A stretch of DNA of 64,000 nt from Chitinophagaceae bacterium (GTDB lineage: Bacteria > Bacteroidota > Bacteroidia > Chitinophagales > Chitinophagaceae): NCBI GenBank assembly GCA_016787135.1, contig JAEUVK010000022.1:1-64000 (forward strand), given 5' to 3'. This document shows, in pieces, positions 37,469 to 46,674 of this stretch (position 1 is the stretch's first letter; the number at the start of each line of letters is the position of its first letter). The notes beneath the pieces are model-generated. The model saw only the letters and a program-made list of their open reading frames with translations. It made no database searches and was not told the DNA's origin. The translations under genes and the position numbers were made by a program.

Positions 37469-38908
37469 TCAGAATTCAGCACTTTTAGGTGTTCTGGGAA
37501 AGGCTATCACATCCCGGATATTCGTCATGCCGGTCACGAATTGCACCATTCTTTCAAAACCTAATCCAAACCCTGCATGGGGCACGGTTCCGAATCTTCT
37601 CGTGTCTAAATACCACCATAATTCTTCGGCCGGAATATGCATTTCTCTCATCCGGGCCTCTAGTTTATCCAGCCTTTCTTCCCTTTGTGAACCGCCAACT
37701 ATTTCACCGATCCCCGGAGCCAGTATGTCCATGGCGGCAACAGTTTTGCCATCTTCATTCTGCCGCATATAGAATGCCTTTATTTCTTTCGGGTAATTAT
37801 TCAGTATGACCGGCTTTTTGAAGTGTTTTTCCACCAGGTAGCGCTCATGTTCGCTTTGCAGGTCCATTCCCCACCCGGTGATGGGATACTGAAATTTCTT
37901 TTTCTTATTATGATTGCTTTCTTTCAGTATTTCGATGGCTTCTGTATAAGTCAGCCTTTCAAAACTGTTATTTAAGACAAACTCCAGTTTTTCGATCAAC
38001 CCCATTTCGCTTCGTTTATCCTGGGACAATTGCTTTTCTTCGTCGGCTAAACGCTGGGCCAGGAATTCCAGATCTTCCTTATTATTGTCTATTGCATATT
38101 TAATAATGTATTTAATGAACTCTTCCGCAAGGTTCATATTGTCTTCCAGGTCATAGAAAGCCATCTCCGGTTCTATCATCCAGAATTCTGCAAGATGCCG
38201 GGCAGTGTTTGAGTTTTCCGCTCTGAACGTAGGCCCAAACGTATAGATCTCCCCAAAAGCCGTAGCCCCTAATTCTCCTTCCAACTGACCGCTCACTGTA
38301 AGATTGGTACTACGCCCAAAAAAATCTTCTTTGAAATTCACATTGCCATCTTCGTTCCTCGGTGTTCTATCAAATGGAAGTGTTGTAACCCTGAACATCT
38401 CGCCGGCACCTTCTGCATCGCTGGCCGTGATAATAGGAGTATGCATATACACAAACCCCTTATCATTAAAAAATTTATGTATAGCAAACGCTAATGAATG
38501 GCGAATACGAAACACGGCTCCGAAAGTATTGGTACGAAACCTAAGATGTGCAATTTCTCTTAAGAACTCAAGGCTGTGCTTCTTGGGTTGTAATGGGTAT
38601 TTTTCCGCATCACTATCACCGAGTATTTCAATACTTTCAGCATTCAGATCCATTTTTTGCCCCTTTCCTAAAGAAGGAACAACAGTACCTGTGATTCTTA
38701 ATGAAGCCGACGTAGTGATACGTTTGAGTAATTCTTCATCAAACTTCCCCAGACCGGCAACCACCTGCAGGTTATTATTGGTTGAACCATCGTTCAGCGC
38801 AATGAACTGGTTATTGCGAAAGGTTCTTACCCATCCCATTACCGTCGCTTCTTGTCCCCTCGGCTCCTGTGCCAGCAGATCTTTGATCTTTATTCTTTTA
38901 TTAAACAT
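37469..38908 (-). CDS. asnS: Asparaginyl-tRNA synthetase
   Basis: 479 residues. N-terminal OB-fold anticodon domain ([22 protein letters not shown]), class II motif 2 region ([25 protein letters not shown]) and motif 3 ([16 protein letters not shown]) near the C-terminus; it ends with [10 protein letters not shown]. Asn-charging rather than Asp-charging is shown by the AsnRS-type signature [10 protein letters not shown] direct charging enzyme implies Asn-tRNA is not made only by the amidotransferase route. Promoter element at 38929; monocistronic. Confidence 0.97.
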   Translation of the reverse strand: MFNKRIKIKDLLAQEPRGQEATVMGWVRTFRNNQFIALNDGSTNNNLQVVAGLGKFDEELLKRITTSASLRITGTVVPSLGKGQKMDLNAESIEILGDSDAEKYPLQPKKHSLEFLREIAHLRFRTNTFGAVFRIRHSLAFAIHKFFNDKGFVYMHTPIITASDAEGAGEMFRVTTLPFDRTPRNEDGNVNFKEDFFGRSTNLTVSGQLEGELGATAFGEIYTFGPTFRAENSNTARHLAEFWMIEPEMAFYDLEDNMNLAEEFIKYIIKYAIDNNKEDLEFLAQRLADEEKQLSQDKRSEMGLIEKLEFVLNNSFERLTYTEAIEILKESNHNKKKKFQYPITGWGMDLQSEHERYLVEKHFKKPVILNNYPKEIKAFYMRQNEDGKTVAAMDILAPGIGEIVGGSQREERLDKLEARMREMHIPAEELWWYLDTRRFGTVPHAGFGLGFERMVQFVTGMTNIRDVIAFPRTPKSAEF

Positions 38909-38928
38909 CCTGCAGATTTTAAGGAGGG

Positions 38929-38936
38929 CAAAGATA
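38929..38936 (-). promoter_or_regulatory. -7 promoter element of asnS
   Basis: On the minus strand TATCTTTG matches TAnnTTTG exactly, 20 bp before the ATG at 38908. Confidence 0.5.
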
Positions 38937-39026
38937 ACGCAGGAAATCTTGATTTAACGGTATATGTAAGCAATCAGAAACTTGAAATATCCCTGAAATA
39001 GCGATTATCTGAAATAAATAAAATGG

Positions 39027-39479
39027 TCATTTTAACTTCCTGGTTGTATAAGAAGTATAATCAGGCAGAAGAACCCCATATTTATCATGCATCAGTGGTG
39101 ATGTAAGCAGGAAGTCTGCTGTGGCCCGGTTACAAGCTACAGGAATATTCCACGTAGCGGCCACTCTCAACAAAGCTTTTACATCCGGATCATGGGGTTG
39201 TGACTCCATCGGGTCCCAGAAGAAAATAAGTACATCCAGTTTGCCTTCAGCTATTTTGGCGCCGATCTGCTGATCACCCCCCAATGGGCCGCTCAGAAAC
39301 TTTGTTATTGGCTGATCAAGCGCTTCCTCCAGCATGCCTCCCGTAGTGCCTGTTGCGTAAAGCTTGTGTTTGGCTAGCGTTGTTTTGTTATAAAAGGCCC
39401 ATTCTATCAATTCCTTTTTTTTGTTATCATGTGCCACCAAAGCGATATTTTTCCGGTTGCTGAGTATTCTGGTCGCCAT
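39027..39479 (-). CDS. mgsA: Methylglyoxal synthase
   Basis: 150 residues from ATG 39479 (MATRILSNRKNIALVAHDNKK); the frame opens six codons earlier but inside the region next to the palindrome. Seen: HDNKKKELIEW with the phosphate-site His/Asp/Lys, LYATGTTG, FLSGPLGGDQQIGAK and FFWDPMESQPHDPDVKAL with the catalytic Asp, all family landmarks. It converts dihydroxyacetone phosphate to methylglyoxal. The ATG is only 10 bp past the 46-bp palindrome at 39490-39535. Confidence 0.96.
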   Translation of the reverse strand: MATRILSNRKNIALVAHDNKKKELIEWAFYNKTTLAKHKLYATGTTGGMLEEALDQPITKFLSGPLGGDQQIGAKIAEGKLDVLIFFWDPMESQPHDPDVKALLRVAATWNIPVACNRATADFLLTSPLMHDKYGVLLPDYTSYTTRKLK

Positions 39480-39489
39480 ACAAAATGAA

Positions 39490-39535
39490 TTACACAATAA
39501 ATGTCTTACCTATAGGTAAGACATTTATTGTGTAA
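39490..39535. promoter_or_regulatory. Perfect 46-bp palindrome between yceI and mgsA
   Basis: The 23-base left arm (39490-39512: TTACACAATAAATG then TCTTACCTA) is matched without mismatch by the right arm (39513-39535), with no spacer at the DNA level. The inner core is TTACCTATAGGTAA. It begins 22 bp past the yceI stop and ends 10 bp before the mgsA ATG (all minus strand). It may be an operator for a dimeric winged-helix regulator (the core resembles sites of HxlR/MarR type, an inference), an RNA hairpin terminating or protecting the yceI transcript, or both. Confidence 0.7.
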
Positions 39536-39557
39536 AAGTAGAACTTTAGTATGGTTA

Positions 39558-40100
39558 TTACAAAACAGCGTTCACGCTGATCTTGGGTTCTTTTGCCACT
39601 TTCCCTGCATCAATAGGAGTACCTGTGATACCAAAGTCAGACAGGTTAATAGAAAAATCTGCTGAAGCTACTATAGAAGTTCCTTTTACAACGATAGTAG
39701 CAGGAGTGGTAATTTTCTGTTCAACTCCTTTCACAATTAATGTGCCTTCCGTATTTACTTTATAGACACCTTCTTTAGTAAAATTTACCTTGGTCAGGTC
39801 AGTAATAGTTCCTTTATAAGCAAAAGAAGGAAATTTATCAGAATTCATCCAGTTACTCCCGTTGAAATGATCCTGGATCATCGGGTTTGTAAAGGCAAAG
39901 TTCTTTACGGCCGCCTCGAAAGCAATAGTGCCTGTTTCCGTATTAAGAGCTGCAATTACAGTTTTGTTCTCGGCCTTAGGCAATTCATCAATTTTAGTAC
40001 TGGCATCAAACTTTACGATAGCAGAAGTAGTAGTTTTTTTCTGGGCAAACACAACACCAGTGAATCCAACAAAGGATAAGAAAAGAATTGTTTTTTTCAT
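39558..40100 (-). CDS. YceI-family periplasmic lipid-binding-like protein
   Basis: 180 residues with a signal peptide (KKTILFLSFVGFTGVVFAQ). The mature part is a lipocalin-like beta barrel of the YceI family: STKIDELPKAENKTVIAALN, FEAAVKNFAFTNPMIQDHF, KFPSFAYKGTI, FTKEGVYKVNTEGTLIVKGV and the C-terminal IVASADFSINLSDFGI. Known members bind isoprenoid-type ligands in the cavity and are induced by base or stress. It is 30 bp downstream of the OB-fold gene and probably co-transcribed. Confidence 0.92.
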   Translation of the reverse strand: MKKTILFLSFVGFTGVVFAQKKTTTSAIVKFDASTKIDELPKAENKTVIAALNTETGTIAFEAAVKNFAFTNPMIQDHFNGSNWMNSDKFPSFAYKGTITDLTKVNFTKEGVYKVNTEGTLIVKGVEQKITTPATIVVKGTSIVASADFSINLSDFGITGTPIDAGKVAKEPKISVNAVL

Positions 40101-40130
40101 CTTTTAAATTTTGGTTTGGTAATATTTAAT

Positions 40131-40595
40131 TTATTTGTTTAAAGTTGATCGTTGAAAAGTGATAGAATAAACATCAAGTATTTCACTATGCATATAATCA
40201 CTGTAAGCGGCTTTTATCGAAACGCTATCTCCCGCCTTTAAAGTCCTAGCTTCTGCGACATGTTGTGATTGAAAAGCGAAAATGATATAGTCACCGCTGG
40301 CTGAATCGGTAAATTTTATATTTAGGGTGGTATCAGCAGGTTCCACCGCAGAAACCCTCCCGTTCACTGCAATGATCTTTCCGCCATACTTTTTACTGGC
40401 TGCCTTTTCATCCTGCTTGAATTCCTTTAAAAAATCAAAAGCGTTTACAGTATATGCCGCTTTTCTATCTTTTGTGTCTGAAAAGGTATCTGTTGCTACA
40501 ATCCAATAGATTATGGCAAATACTACTGCCAATACCAATACGCTTATCAGCATTCCCTTCCGCCAGGGGTTTCTTTTTTTGACTTGTTCTGACAT
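40131..40595 (-). CDS. Membrane-anchored OB-fold (tRNA_anti-like) protein
   Basis: 155 residues from ATG 40595 (MSEQVKKRNPWRKGM). One membrane segment near 17-36 (LISVLVLAVVFAIIYWIVA) and then a soluble domain with an OB-like strand pattern (GKIIAVNGRVSAVEPADTTLNIKF; YIIFAFQSQHVAEA; GDSVSIKAAYSDYM). This matches the tRNA_anti-like family found in Bacteroidota, which does not necessarily bind tRNA. Operon partner of yceI. A 16-bp palindrome lies 55 bp upstream of its start. Confidence 0.75.
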   Translation of the reverse strand: MSEQVKKRNPWRKGMLISVLVLAVVFAIIYWIVATDTFSDTKDRKAAYTVNAFDFLKEFKQDEKAASKKYGGKIIAVNGRVSAVEPADTTLNIKFTDSASGDYIIFAFQSQHVAEARTLKAGDSVSIKAAYSDYMHSEILDVYSITFQRSTLNK

Positions 40596-40650
40596 GTGTG
40601 GTTTGTCTAACAAACTTTCTATAAATAGGTTCTAAGCCGTCACAAATATA

Positions 40651-40666
40651 CAATGTTTAAACATTG
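40651..40666. promoter_or_regulatory. 16-bp palindrome upstream of the OB-fold/yceI operon
   Basis: CAATGTTTAAACATTG is a perfect inverted repeat flanked by A/T-rich DNA. Its size and place suggest the operator of a dimeric repressor such as MarR type. No regulator gene is adjacent; the only MarR gene in the window is at 51185-51655, and I saw no copy of this motif there. Confidence 0.5.
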
Positions 40667-40708
40667 AAAATATACTTTCTCTTGTTAAATAAAGGTTACA
40701 CATAAAAA

Positions 40709-40733
40709 ACCGTCCCGCCTGAAGCGGGACGGT
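40709..40733 (-). terminator. Terminator of recA
   Basis: ACCGTCCCGC (40709-40718) pairs with GCGGGACGGT (40724-40733) around CTGAA. On the minus strand a T run (A40704-A40709 on plus) follows. It lies 40 bp past the recA stop. Confidence 0.9.
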
Positions 40734-40773
40734 AAACTTATTAACCCATTGTTTTACAAATACTCAGAATCGC

Positions 40774-41811
40774 TTACGCCGCCTGCATTTCCTTTACTTT
40801 TTCCCTGATCTTCGTCTCAATTTCTTTGGCCAACTCAGGGTTGTCCAGTAATAATTGCTTCACTGCATCCCGACCCTGGCCCAGTTTATCGCTATTATAA
40901 CTGAACCAGCTTCCGCTCTTTTGCACAATACCTAATTCAACCCCCATGTCAATGATCTCGCCAGTCTTTGAAATCCCCTCTCCGAATATGATATCAAACT
41001 CAGCCGCTCTGAACGGAGGCGCTACTTTATTTTTGACGACTTTTACTTTCACCCGGTTGCCTATTGCTTCATCACCATCTTTGATCTGCGTACTGCGGCG
41101 GATATCAAGGCGGACCGAAGCATAAAACTTTAAAGCGTTACCCCCTGTTGTCGTTTCAGGGTTCCCAAACATTACCCCTATCTTTTCCCTTAGCTGGTTA
41201 ATAAATATGCAGATCGTATTGGTCTTGGAAATAGTGGCTGTCAGTTTACGCAACGCCTGGCTCATTAGCCTTGCCTGGAGACCCATTTTGCTGTCTCCCA
41301 TCTCTCCCTCCAATTCACCCTTAGGAACCAATGCAGCCACAGAATCGATCACTACCACATCCAAAGCGCCGGAAAGGATCAGGCGGTCGGCAATTTCCAG
41401 CGCCTGCTCTCCATAATCAGGCTGAGATATCAAAAGATTATCAACATCTACGCCCAGCTTCTGGGCATAGGAGCTATCAAAAGCATGTTCTGCGTCAATA
41501 ATAGCACACATACCCCCCTTCTTCTGCGCTTCAGCAATCACATGAGTTGCCAATGTCGTTTTACCGGAAGATTCGGGGCCATATATTTCAACCACCCTCC
41601 CCCTCGGCAAGCCGCCAATGCCTAAAGCTACATCAAGCCCGATAGAGCCGGTAGAAACAACATCCTGTGTCGCTTCTCCCTTTTCATTCATCATCATTAC
41701 ACTGCCTTTTCCAAAATCCTTTTCGATCTTGTCCATTGTTAGCTTTAATGCTTTAAGCTTTTCGCTATTGTTATTATTTGACATATCGGTAGTTTTTTCA
41801 GTTTTTGCCAT
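40774..41811 (-). CDS. recA: Recombinase RecA
   Basis: 345 residues from ATG 41811 ([12 protein letters not shown]); a TTG two codons earlier is possible. Walker A GPESSGKT (78-85), the [11 protein letters not shown]alker B strand, and the MAW/loop region [20 protein letters not shown] with [16 protein letters not shown]. The C-terminal tail ([18 protein letters not shown]) is acidic/basic mixed, shorter than in E. coli. It carries out homologous recombination and repair. No LexA box is readable upstream. Single gene with its own terminator. Confidence 0.98.
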   Translation of the reverse strand: MAKTEKTTDMSNNNNSEKLKALKLTMDKIEKDFGKGSVMMMNEKGEATQDVVSTGSIGLDVALGIGGLPRGRVVEIYGPESSGKTTLATHVIAEAQKKGGMCAIIDAEHAFDSSYAQKLGVDVDNLLISQPDYGEQALEIADRLILSGALDVVVIDSVAALVPKGELEGEMGDSKMGLQARLMSQALRKLTATISKTNTICIFINQLREKIGVMFGNPETTTGGNALKFYASVRLDIRRSTQIKDGDEAIGNRVKVKVVKNKVAPPFRAAEFDIIFGEGISKTGEIIDMGVELGIVQKSGSWFSYNSDKLGQGRDAVKQLLLDNPELAKEIETKIREKVKEMQAA

Positions 41812-41938
41812 TTTCAAAATTAGGATTTACATATTGCCGCCCGAATAAATTTATTAACCCAGCAAAACTAAACGATTTAGCAATATGCTGCTAATATTCT
41901 TTGGAATATTTTTTTGAAAAAAGTAAAACCCTGAAGGA

Positions 41939-42628
41939 TTAGCCGAACCAGGCAGCGATTATTAACGACAGGAATCCCGCAAAAAGGCCGGCATACACTT
42001 CTTTTTGATTGTGGTTTGAAGTTATAAACCTGGCAGTACAAACAAGACCAGCGATCAGGAAGGCAAGTGAAACAAATAACCCCAAACTTACAGGCTGTAT
42101 AAGCCCCAGCATGATAATAAAAGACAGCAATACGCCCATTGCAATGGCATGCATGCTGATCTTCATGTAAATATTTGCCATCAGACCGGCAACCGACGCA
42201 AGGAAAATTGCCAGAGAAAGAATCACTACCTCTTTTGGATAATCAGGCAGGTTTTTCCAGACATGCCAGAGCCAGAAGTACCAGATGCCACAGGCTATAT
42301 AAGGAATGATCCTGTCTTTTTGTGTTTTAAGAAATATGGAATCAATAAAATTCAACGCCTTTAACAGCAATACAGTGATCAGCGGAAATAAACCGTACAT
42401 GCCAGCTGCCTGTAATAAAACCAGTGTTTTTCTCCATGATGAAAACCCGGCAAAAACAGCCGGATGAACATAAAGCAGGAATAATACGATATAAAGCGGA
42501 ACAAAAATTGGATGAAAAACATAGGAAATGACCTTTGCAGCCAGCCGGATGGTCAGACCTTGTGAAAGATCGTTTTCGTTTAGTTCCTTTAACTGGTTAG
42601 CACTATCAATAACAAGCCTTGAACTCAT
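41939..42628 (-). CDS. PAP2-like integral membrane protein
   Basis: 229 residues with about six hydrophobic segments. The phosphatase-type motifs are present but altered: QKDRIIPYIACG in place of KxxxxxxRP, KISMHAIAMG in place of PSGH, and RFITSNHNQKEVYAGLFAG in place of SRxxxxxHxxxD. The His residues are kept while the second motif has Met instead of Gly before His. So it is a divergent member of the PAP2 superfamily; whether it still removes phosphate from a lipid (e.g. undecaprenyl or phosphatidate) is uncertain. Confidence 0.7.
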   Translation of the reverse strand: MSSRLVIDSANQLKELNENDLSQGLTIRLAAKVISYVFHPIFVPLYIVLFLLYVHPAVFAGFSSWRKTLVLLQAAGMYGLFPLITVLLLKALNFIDSIFLKTQKDRIIPYIACGIWYFWLWHVWKNLPDYPKEVVILSLAIFLASVAGLMANIYMKISMHAIAMGVLLSFIIMLGLIQPVSLGLFVSLAFLIAGLVCTARFITSNHNQKEVYAGLFAGFLSLIIAAWFG

Positions 42629-42701
42629 TTTCGCTTTAACTTTTCTGCAAAGTAAAGGATTATAAAAAAGTAAACTGATTTAGTATATTTAACGCCTGAC
42701 C

Positions 42702-43232
42702 ATGAAAAGTTTGCCATATATAACAGGTATTAAAAAAACCAAAAAGAGTTCTTCTGTCTGGAAAACTGCTTATAAAACCATTTTACTCCTTTCCTTGCTT
42801 GTCATTGGGCAGGCCGGGATTACGCAGTCGAAGTACATTAAGAAGTTTCAACCGCTGGCTGATTCACTTTCGGCTGTTTACGGCGTACCCGCTTCGGTCA
42901 TACTGGGGGTGGCTATAATGGAATCGGGTTCAGGCACCAGTCGTAATTGCAAACTGCTGAACAATCATTTTGGCATAGTAGGAAAAAACAACCTGCTCAA
43001 AACAAAAGGCATAAAATCCCGTTACAAGCAATACCCGGATGCATTGGCTTCCTATGTTGATTTTTGTAAGCTAATGACGAAGAAAAAATTCTATAAAAGA
43101 CTAAAGGATAATATGGATCATCGCTTATGGGCTGATGCCATAAGCAAAGCCGGTTATTCTGAAATACCCGACATATGGAAACAACGATTACTGTCCATCA
43201 TTAAGAAAAATAAACTGGCCTCTTTGCAATAG
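42702..43232 (+). CDS. Glucosaminidase-domain peptidoglycan hydrolase
   Basis: 176 residues. Membrane anchor or uncleaved leader at ~23-43 (AYKTILLLSLLVIGQAG), then one LYZ2/glucosaminidase domain: VYGVPASVILGVAIMESGSG with the catalytic Glu in IMESGSG, LLNNHFGIVGKNN, YKQYPDALASYVDFCKLMTK and WADAISKAGYSEIPDIWKQ. Cleaves the GlcNAc-MurNAc link in cell wall. It is 4 bp before the SGNH gene and so is part of an operon with the O-acetylation genes. Confidence 0.88.
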   Translation: MKSLPYITGIKKTKKSSSVWKTAYKTILLLSLLVIGQAGITQSKYIKKFQPLADSLSAVYGVPASVILGVAIMESGSGTSRNCKLLNNHFGIVGKNNLLKTKGIKSRYKQYPDALASYVDFCKLMTKKKFYKRLKDNMDHRLWADAISKAGYSEIPDIWKQRLLSIIKKNKLASLQ

Positions 43233-43236
43233 ATAT

Positions 43237-44589
43237 ATGAACAGTAACCGCCGGGTCCTTGCTTTTGTTTTAAGCAGCACTGCTGTTTTATTGCTTACTT
43301 CCTTCCTGATAGAAATATTACATTTCAGAAAAAGCACTTCTTTAAATAATATTAACCTGATAGCAGACATTCTGAAGAAAGATTCTGCAACAATTAGCGG
43401 AGATACTTCAGGGGTCAATTCTCCGGGAATAGAAATAACCAAAAAAAAACACGAGGATTTTTCACTATATAGGCGGGCCCACGTTATCACCAACTTCAGC
43501 ACAGATACAACAAATCCCTCTCTTGCCAGGTTTCTGCAAAAACTGCATGAGCTTAAGTCAGGTAAAAAAATAAAAGTCCGTATTGCCTATTTTGGTGACA
43601 GCATGATCGAAGGCGATCTGCTGACACAAACCTTACGCAAATTGTTACAGCAGATCTTTGGCGGAAGCGGCGTTGGTTTTGTACCGATCACCTCACAGGT
43701 CTCTCAATTCCGTCAAACGGTAACAGATAATTATTCTGACGGATGGGAAGACGTGAATTTCAAATCAGGAAGCAGTAAGCAATTATTTTTCTCCGGCCAC
43801 CTTTTCCGGACAAACGGAGCGTCAGTGCGAATGACGGACCAGACAGTAACAGATACTACAGCTAATATTGAAAAAAGTATCCTTTGCGGTTATGGCCCGA
43901 AGCAGGTAAGTATTACGGTAAACGACATTCCTTTTACATTAAAACCAGATAAAGCTTTTAACCGGATAACATTAAAAAACGACCGGAATAAAGGGATAAA
44001 AGTAACTGTCGCTAACAACCAATTACCCGTATATGGCATTTCATTTGAAACGGCTTCGGGCATAATAGTAGACAATTTTTCTTTCCGCGGTATTACCGGT
44101 ATCGAATGGGGAAGCATTGATTCTTCCTTTTTAGAATCTATTGAAGAAAATAACCCGTATGACCTGATCGTGTTCCAGTATGGTGTGAACCTCTTATTTC
44201 GCCCCAACGATAAAAATTTCAGCTGGTATGCTAGAAGTATGCTGCCTGTCATAAAAAAATTCAGGAATTGTTTTCAGGAAACAGACTTTATAGTCGTCAG
44301 TACCGCCGACAGGGCTTTCCGGTACGGCACCCAATACAAATCTGCTATTGGCATTGATTCGCTGATAAAGGTGCAGGCAGCGTTGGCATTTGAAACAAAT
44401 AGTTGTTTTTATAACCAGTTTGAAACAATGGGGGGCACCAACTCTATCGTTGACTGGGCCAACCGCAAACCTTCGCTGGCCAACAAAGATTATGTACACC
44501 CGAACCACAAAGGTGCTGAAATATTGGCCACTTATTTCTTTGAAGCCATTATAAAAGATTATCAAAAATATGTTCAGTCACTAAAGTAA
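43237..44589 (+). CDS. Membrane-anchored SGNH/GDSL-type esterase or O-acetyl-transferase subunit
   Basis: 450 residues. N-terminal membrane segment (7-24, VLAFVLSSTAVLLLTSFL). Block I IAYFGDSMIEGDLL (~116-129) gives the nucleophile Ser; block III VFQYGVNLLF; block V KDYVHPNHKGAEIL has the catalytic Asp-His. So the Ser-Asp-His set of SGNH hydrolases is intact. An inserted beta domain of ~170 residues lies between blocks I and III. The gene is 11 bp before the MBOAT gene, the order seen in alginate/peptidoglycan O-acetylation (AlgJ/PatB-like partners of AlgI/PatA). A second SGNH gene lies at 46675. Confidence 0.8.
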   Translation: MNSNRRVLAFVLSSTAVLLLTSFLIEILHFRKSTSLNNINLIADILKKDSATISGDTSGVNSPGIEITKKKHEDFSLYRRAHVITNFSTDTTNPSLARFLQKLHELKSGKKIKVRIAYFGDSMIEGDLLTQTLRKLLQQIFGGSGVGFVPITSQVSQFRQTVTDNYSDGWEDVNFKSGSSKQLFFSGHLFRTNGASVRMTDQTVTDTTANIEKSILCGYGPKQVSITVNDIPFTLKPDKAFNRITLKNDRNKGIKVTVANNQLPVYGISFETASGIIVDNFSFRGITGIEWGSIDSSFLESIEENNPYDLIVFQYGVNLLFRPNDKNFSWYARSMLPVIKKFRNCFQETDFIVVSTADRAFRYGTQYKSAIGIDSLIKVQAALAFETNSCFYNQFETMGGTNSIVDWANRKPSLANKDYVHPNHKGAEILATYFFEAIIKDYQKYVQSLK

Positions 44590-44600
44590 CCCCGGACCAG

Positions 44601-46241
44601 ATGCCATCATTTGATATATATGCCTTTTTGAAACAGTTCCTGTATGATCCGGAAAACCCGTTGCTGTTCAACAATGGTTTCTTCGTTTTTTTCTTTGCTG
44701 TATTTATCGGATTATATTATCATTTCAGGAACAGTTACAAAACAAGGAGCTATATCTTTTGCTTCTTTTCCTTATATTTCTTTTACAAGGCTAGTAATGA
44801 ATTTGTGCTCCTGGTCGCATTATCTGCCATTGTTGATTATTACCTCTCCAATACTATCTATAAAACACAGGACAAGACAACCAAAAAGGGGCTTCTTATT
44901 CTAAGCATTATTTACAATCTCGGGCTTCTGGTATATTTTAAATACACCAATTTTTTTATCGCCACCGCCAATGATGCATTTGATGCCGGTTTTAATCCGC
45001 TGAACGTTATCCTACCGGTTGGCATATCATTTTATACTTTTGAAAACATCAGCTATACTGTTGACGTTTATCGGGGTCATTTTGTCCCGGTAAAGAAATT
45101 CACGGATTATCTTTTGTTCCTTTCCTTCTTTCCCAAACTGGTAATGGGGCCAATAGTAAGAGCCCATGATTTCATACCGCAAATCAGCCAGCCATATAAG
45201 ATCACGGAAACGGATTTTGCCAAAGGTTTTTACCTGATCGTATCAGGATTGTTTAAAAAGCTCATTATTTCCGATTACCTGACGCTGAATTTTGTCAATT
45301 ATATCTTCGATGACCCCTCCCGTTATACAGGACTTGAAAATCTTTTTGCTATATATGGATACGCCATCGTGATCTACTGCGACTTCAGCGGCTATAGTGA
45401 TGTAGCCATTGGCATCGCCCGCTGGTTAGGCTTTCATATTCCCACTAACTTTTTATCTCCTTATCAAAGCAGTAATATCACTGATTTCTGGCGTCGCTGG
45501 CATATCTCTCTTTCTTCCTGGCTGAAGGATTACCTATACATACCATTAGGCGGGAACAGGAAAGCCACTATCGGCACCTATTTCTTTACCGCCCTGATAT
45601 TTGCCTCATCCCTATTGGTCACCACACATGCTCTTAACTTATCTGTAATAACGGGATTACTGATCAGTTTTTCAATTTTATTACTATTCATTTTACCGTC
45701 TGTAATCCAGAGAAATCTGAGCGGCGTTTCTACGAATCTCAACTTAATGACCACTATGTTCCTTGGTGGCTTCTGGCATGGCGCCAGCTGGAATTTTATT
45801 GTCTGGGGCGGATTACACGGTATCGCACTGGCCGTTCATAAAATATGGATGCTCATCACCGGTAAAGCATTCAAAGGTTTAAATAACCGCCGCTGGTATA
45901 AGGCCATAATGATCATTATCACCTTTCATTTTGTTTGCTATTGCTGGATATTCTTCAAAGCAGCAGATTTTACCGTGGCCAGTAGTATGATACACCAGAT
46001 CACCCACGACTTCAGCTTCTCGGTCTGGGACGCCTTTTATAACAATTATAAGCCCGTACTTTGGATGATGTTGCTCGCAGCTTTGCTTCATGCCATTCCT
46101 GATAATTATGCCGACAGGGTCATCGAACGGTTTCCTAAAATACCGATGGTGGCCTATCTGGCTATTTATTTTGCCTTCGTATTGCTGTATGGCGCTTTTA
46201 AATCAGCAGAGCCGGTAATGCCAATCTATTTACAGTTTTAG
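44601..46241 (+). CDS. MBOAT-family O-acyltransferase (AlgI/PatA-like)
   Basis: 546 residues with about 12 hydrophobic segments. Seen: LPVGISFYTFENISYTVDVY, FLSFFPKLVMGPIVR, YCDFSGYSDVAIGIARWLG, NITDFWRRWHISLSSWLKD and the catalytic-His segment GGFWHGASWNFIVWGGLHG, the classic AlgI landmarks. It would carry acetyl groups across the inner membrane for transfer to an outside sugar polymer. Partner SGNH proteins flank it, and the upstream glucosaminidase suggests peptidoglycan as acceptor, though an exopolysaccharide cannot be excluded. Confidence 0.93.
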   Translation: MPSFDIYAFLKQFLYDPENPLLFNNGFFVFFFAVFIGLYYHFRNSYKTRSYIFCFFSLYFFYKASNEFVLLVALSAIVDYYLSNTIYKTQDKTTKKGLLILSIIYNLGLLVYFKYTNFFIATANDAFDAGFNPLNVILPVGISFYTFENISYTVDVYRGHFVPVKKFTDYLLFLSFFPKLVMGPIVRAHDFIPQISQPYKITETDFAKGFYLIVSGLFKKLIISDYLTLNFVNYIFDDPSRYTGLENLFAIYGYAIVIYCDFSGYSDVAIGIARWLGFHIPTNFLSPYQSSNITDFWRRWHISLSSWLKDYLYIPLGGNRKATIGTYFFTALIFASSLLVTTHALNLSVITGLLISFSILLLFILPSVIQRNLSGVSTNLNLMTTMFLGGFWHGASWNFIVWGGLHGIALAVHKIWMLITGKAFKGLNNRRWYKAIMIIITFHFVCYCWIFFKAADFTVASSMIHQITHDFSFSVWDAFYNNYKPVLWMMLLAALLHAIPDNYADRVIERFPKIPMVAYLAIYFAFVLLYGAFKSAEPVMPIYLQF

Positions 46242-46290
46242 GATAAGAGAAAAAGGGGTAAGATGAAATATCTCTGAGTAATTAATGAGT

Positions 46291-46298
46291 TACATTTG
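46291..46298 (+). promoter_or_regulatory. -7 promoter element of the DUF3127 gene
   Basis: TACATTTG matches TAnnTTTG, 20 bp before the ATG at 46319, so the DUF3127 gene can be expressed apart from the MBOAT operon. Confidence 0.45.
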
Positions 46299-46318
46299 CG
46301 GGAGACAAAAATCTTTCT

Positions 46319-46672
46319 ATGCAACTCACTGCAAAACTGATACAGCTTCTTCCCTTGCAAACAGGAACGGGAAAAAACGGACAGTGGAAAAAACAAGATA
46401 TCATTGTAGAAACTGACGGCCAGTATCCAAAAAAGGTTTGTATTTCAATCTGGGGCGATAAGATCAACGAAAGTGTACTGAAAGTAGGCAGTTCTCTGAA
46501 AATAGATTTTGATGTGGAAAGCCGAGAATATAATGGCCGCTGGTACACCGATGTCAAAGCGTGGAAGGTCGAATCAGCCGGTAATGCTGCTTCTGCCGAA
46601 GCGAATACCACTAAAGAAGATGATTTTCACAATACTTCTTTTACCAGCAGCGACGATGATCTGCCTTTCTAA
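46319..46672 (+). CDS. DUF3127 OB-fold protein with SSB-like acidic tail
   Basis: 117 residues. The first ~85 residues (LTAKLIQLLPLQTGTGKNGQ; KKVCISIWGDKI; SREYNGRWYTDVKAWKVE) match DUF3127, an OB-fold-like family in Bacteroidota. The C-terminus is a disordered Ser/Asp stretch ending SSDDDLPF, almost identical in form to the DDDIPF tip with which SSB recruits repair and replication proteins. A role as accessory single-strand binding protein is inference. Its stop is 2 bp before the convergent SGNH gene stop. Confidence 0.85.
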   Translation: MQLTAKLIQLLPLQTGTGKNGQWKKQDIIVETDGQYPKKVCISIWGDKINESVLKVGSSLKIDFDVESREYNGRWYTDVKAWKVESAGNAASAEANTTKEDDFHNTSFTSSDDDLPF

Positions 46673-46674
46673 CC

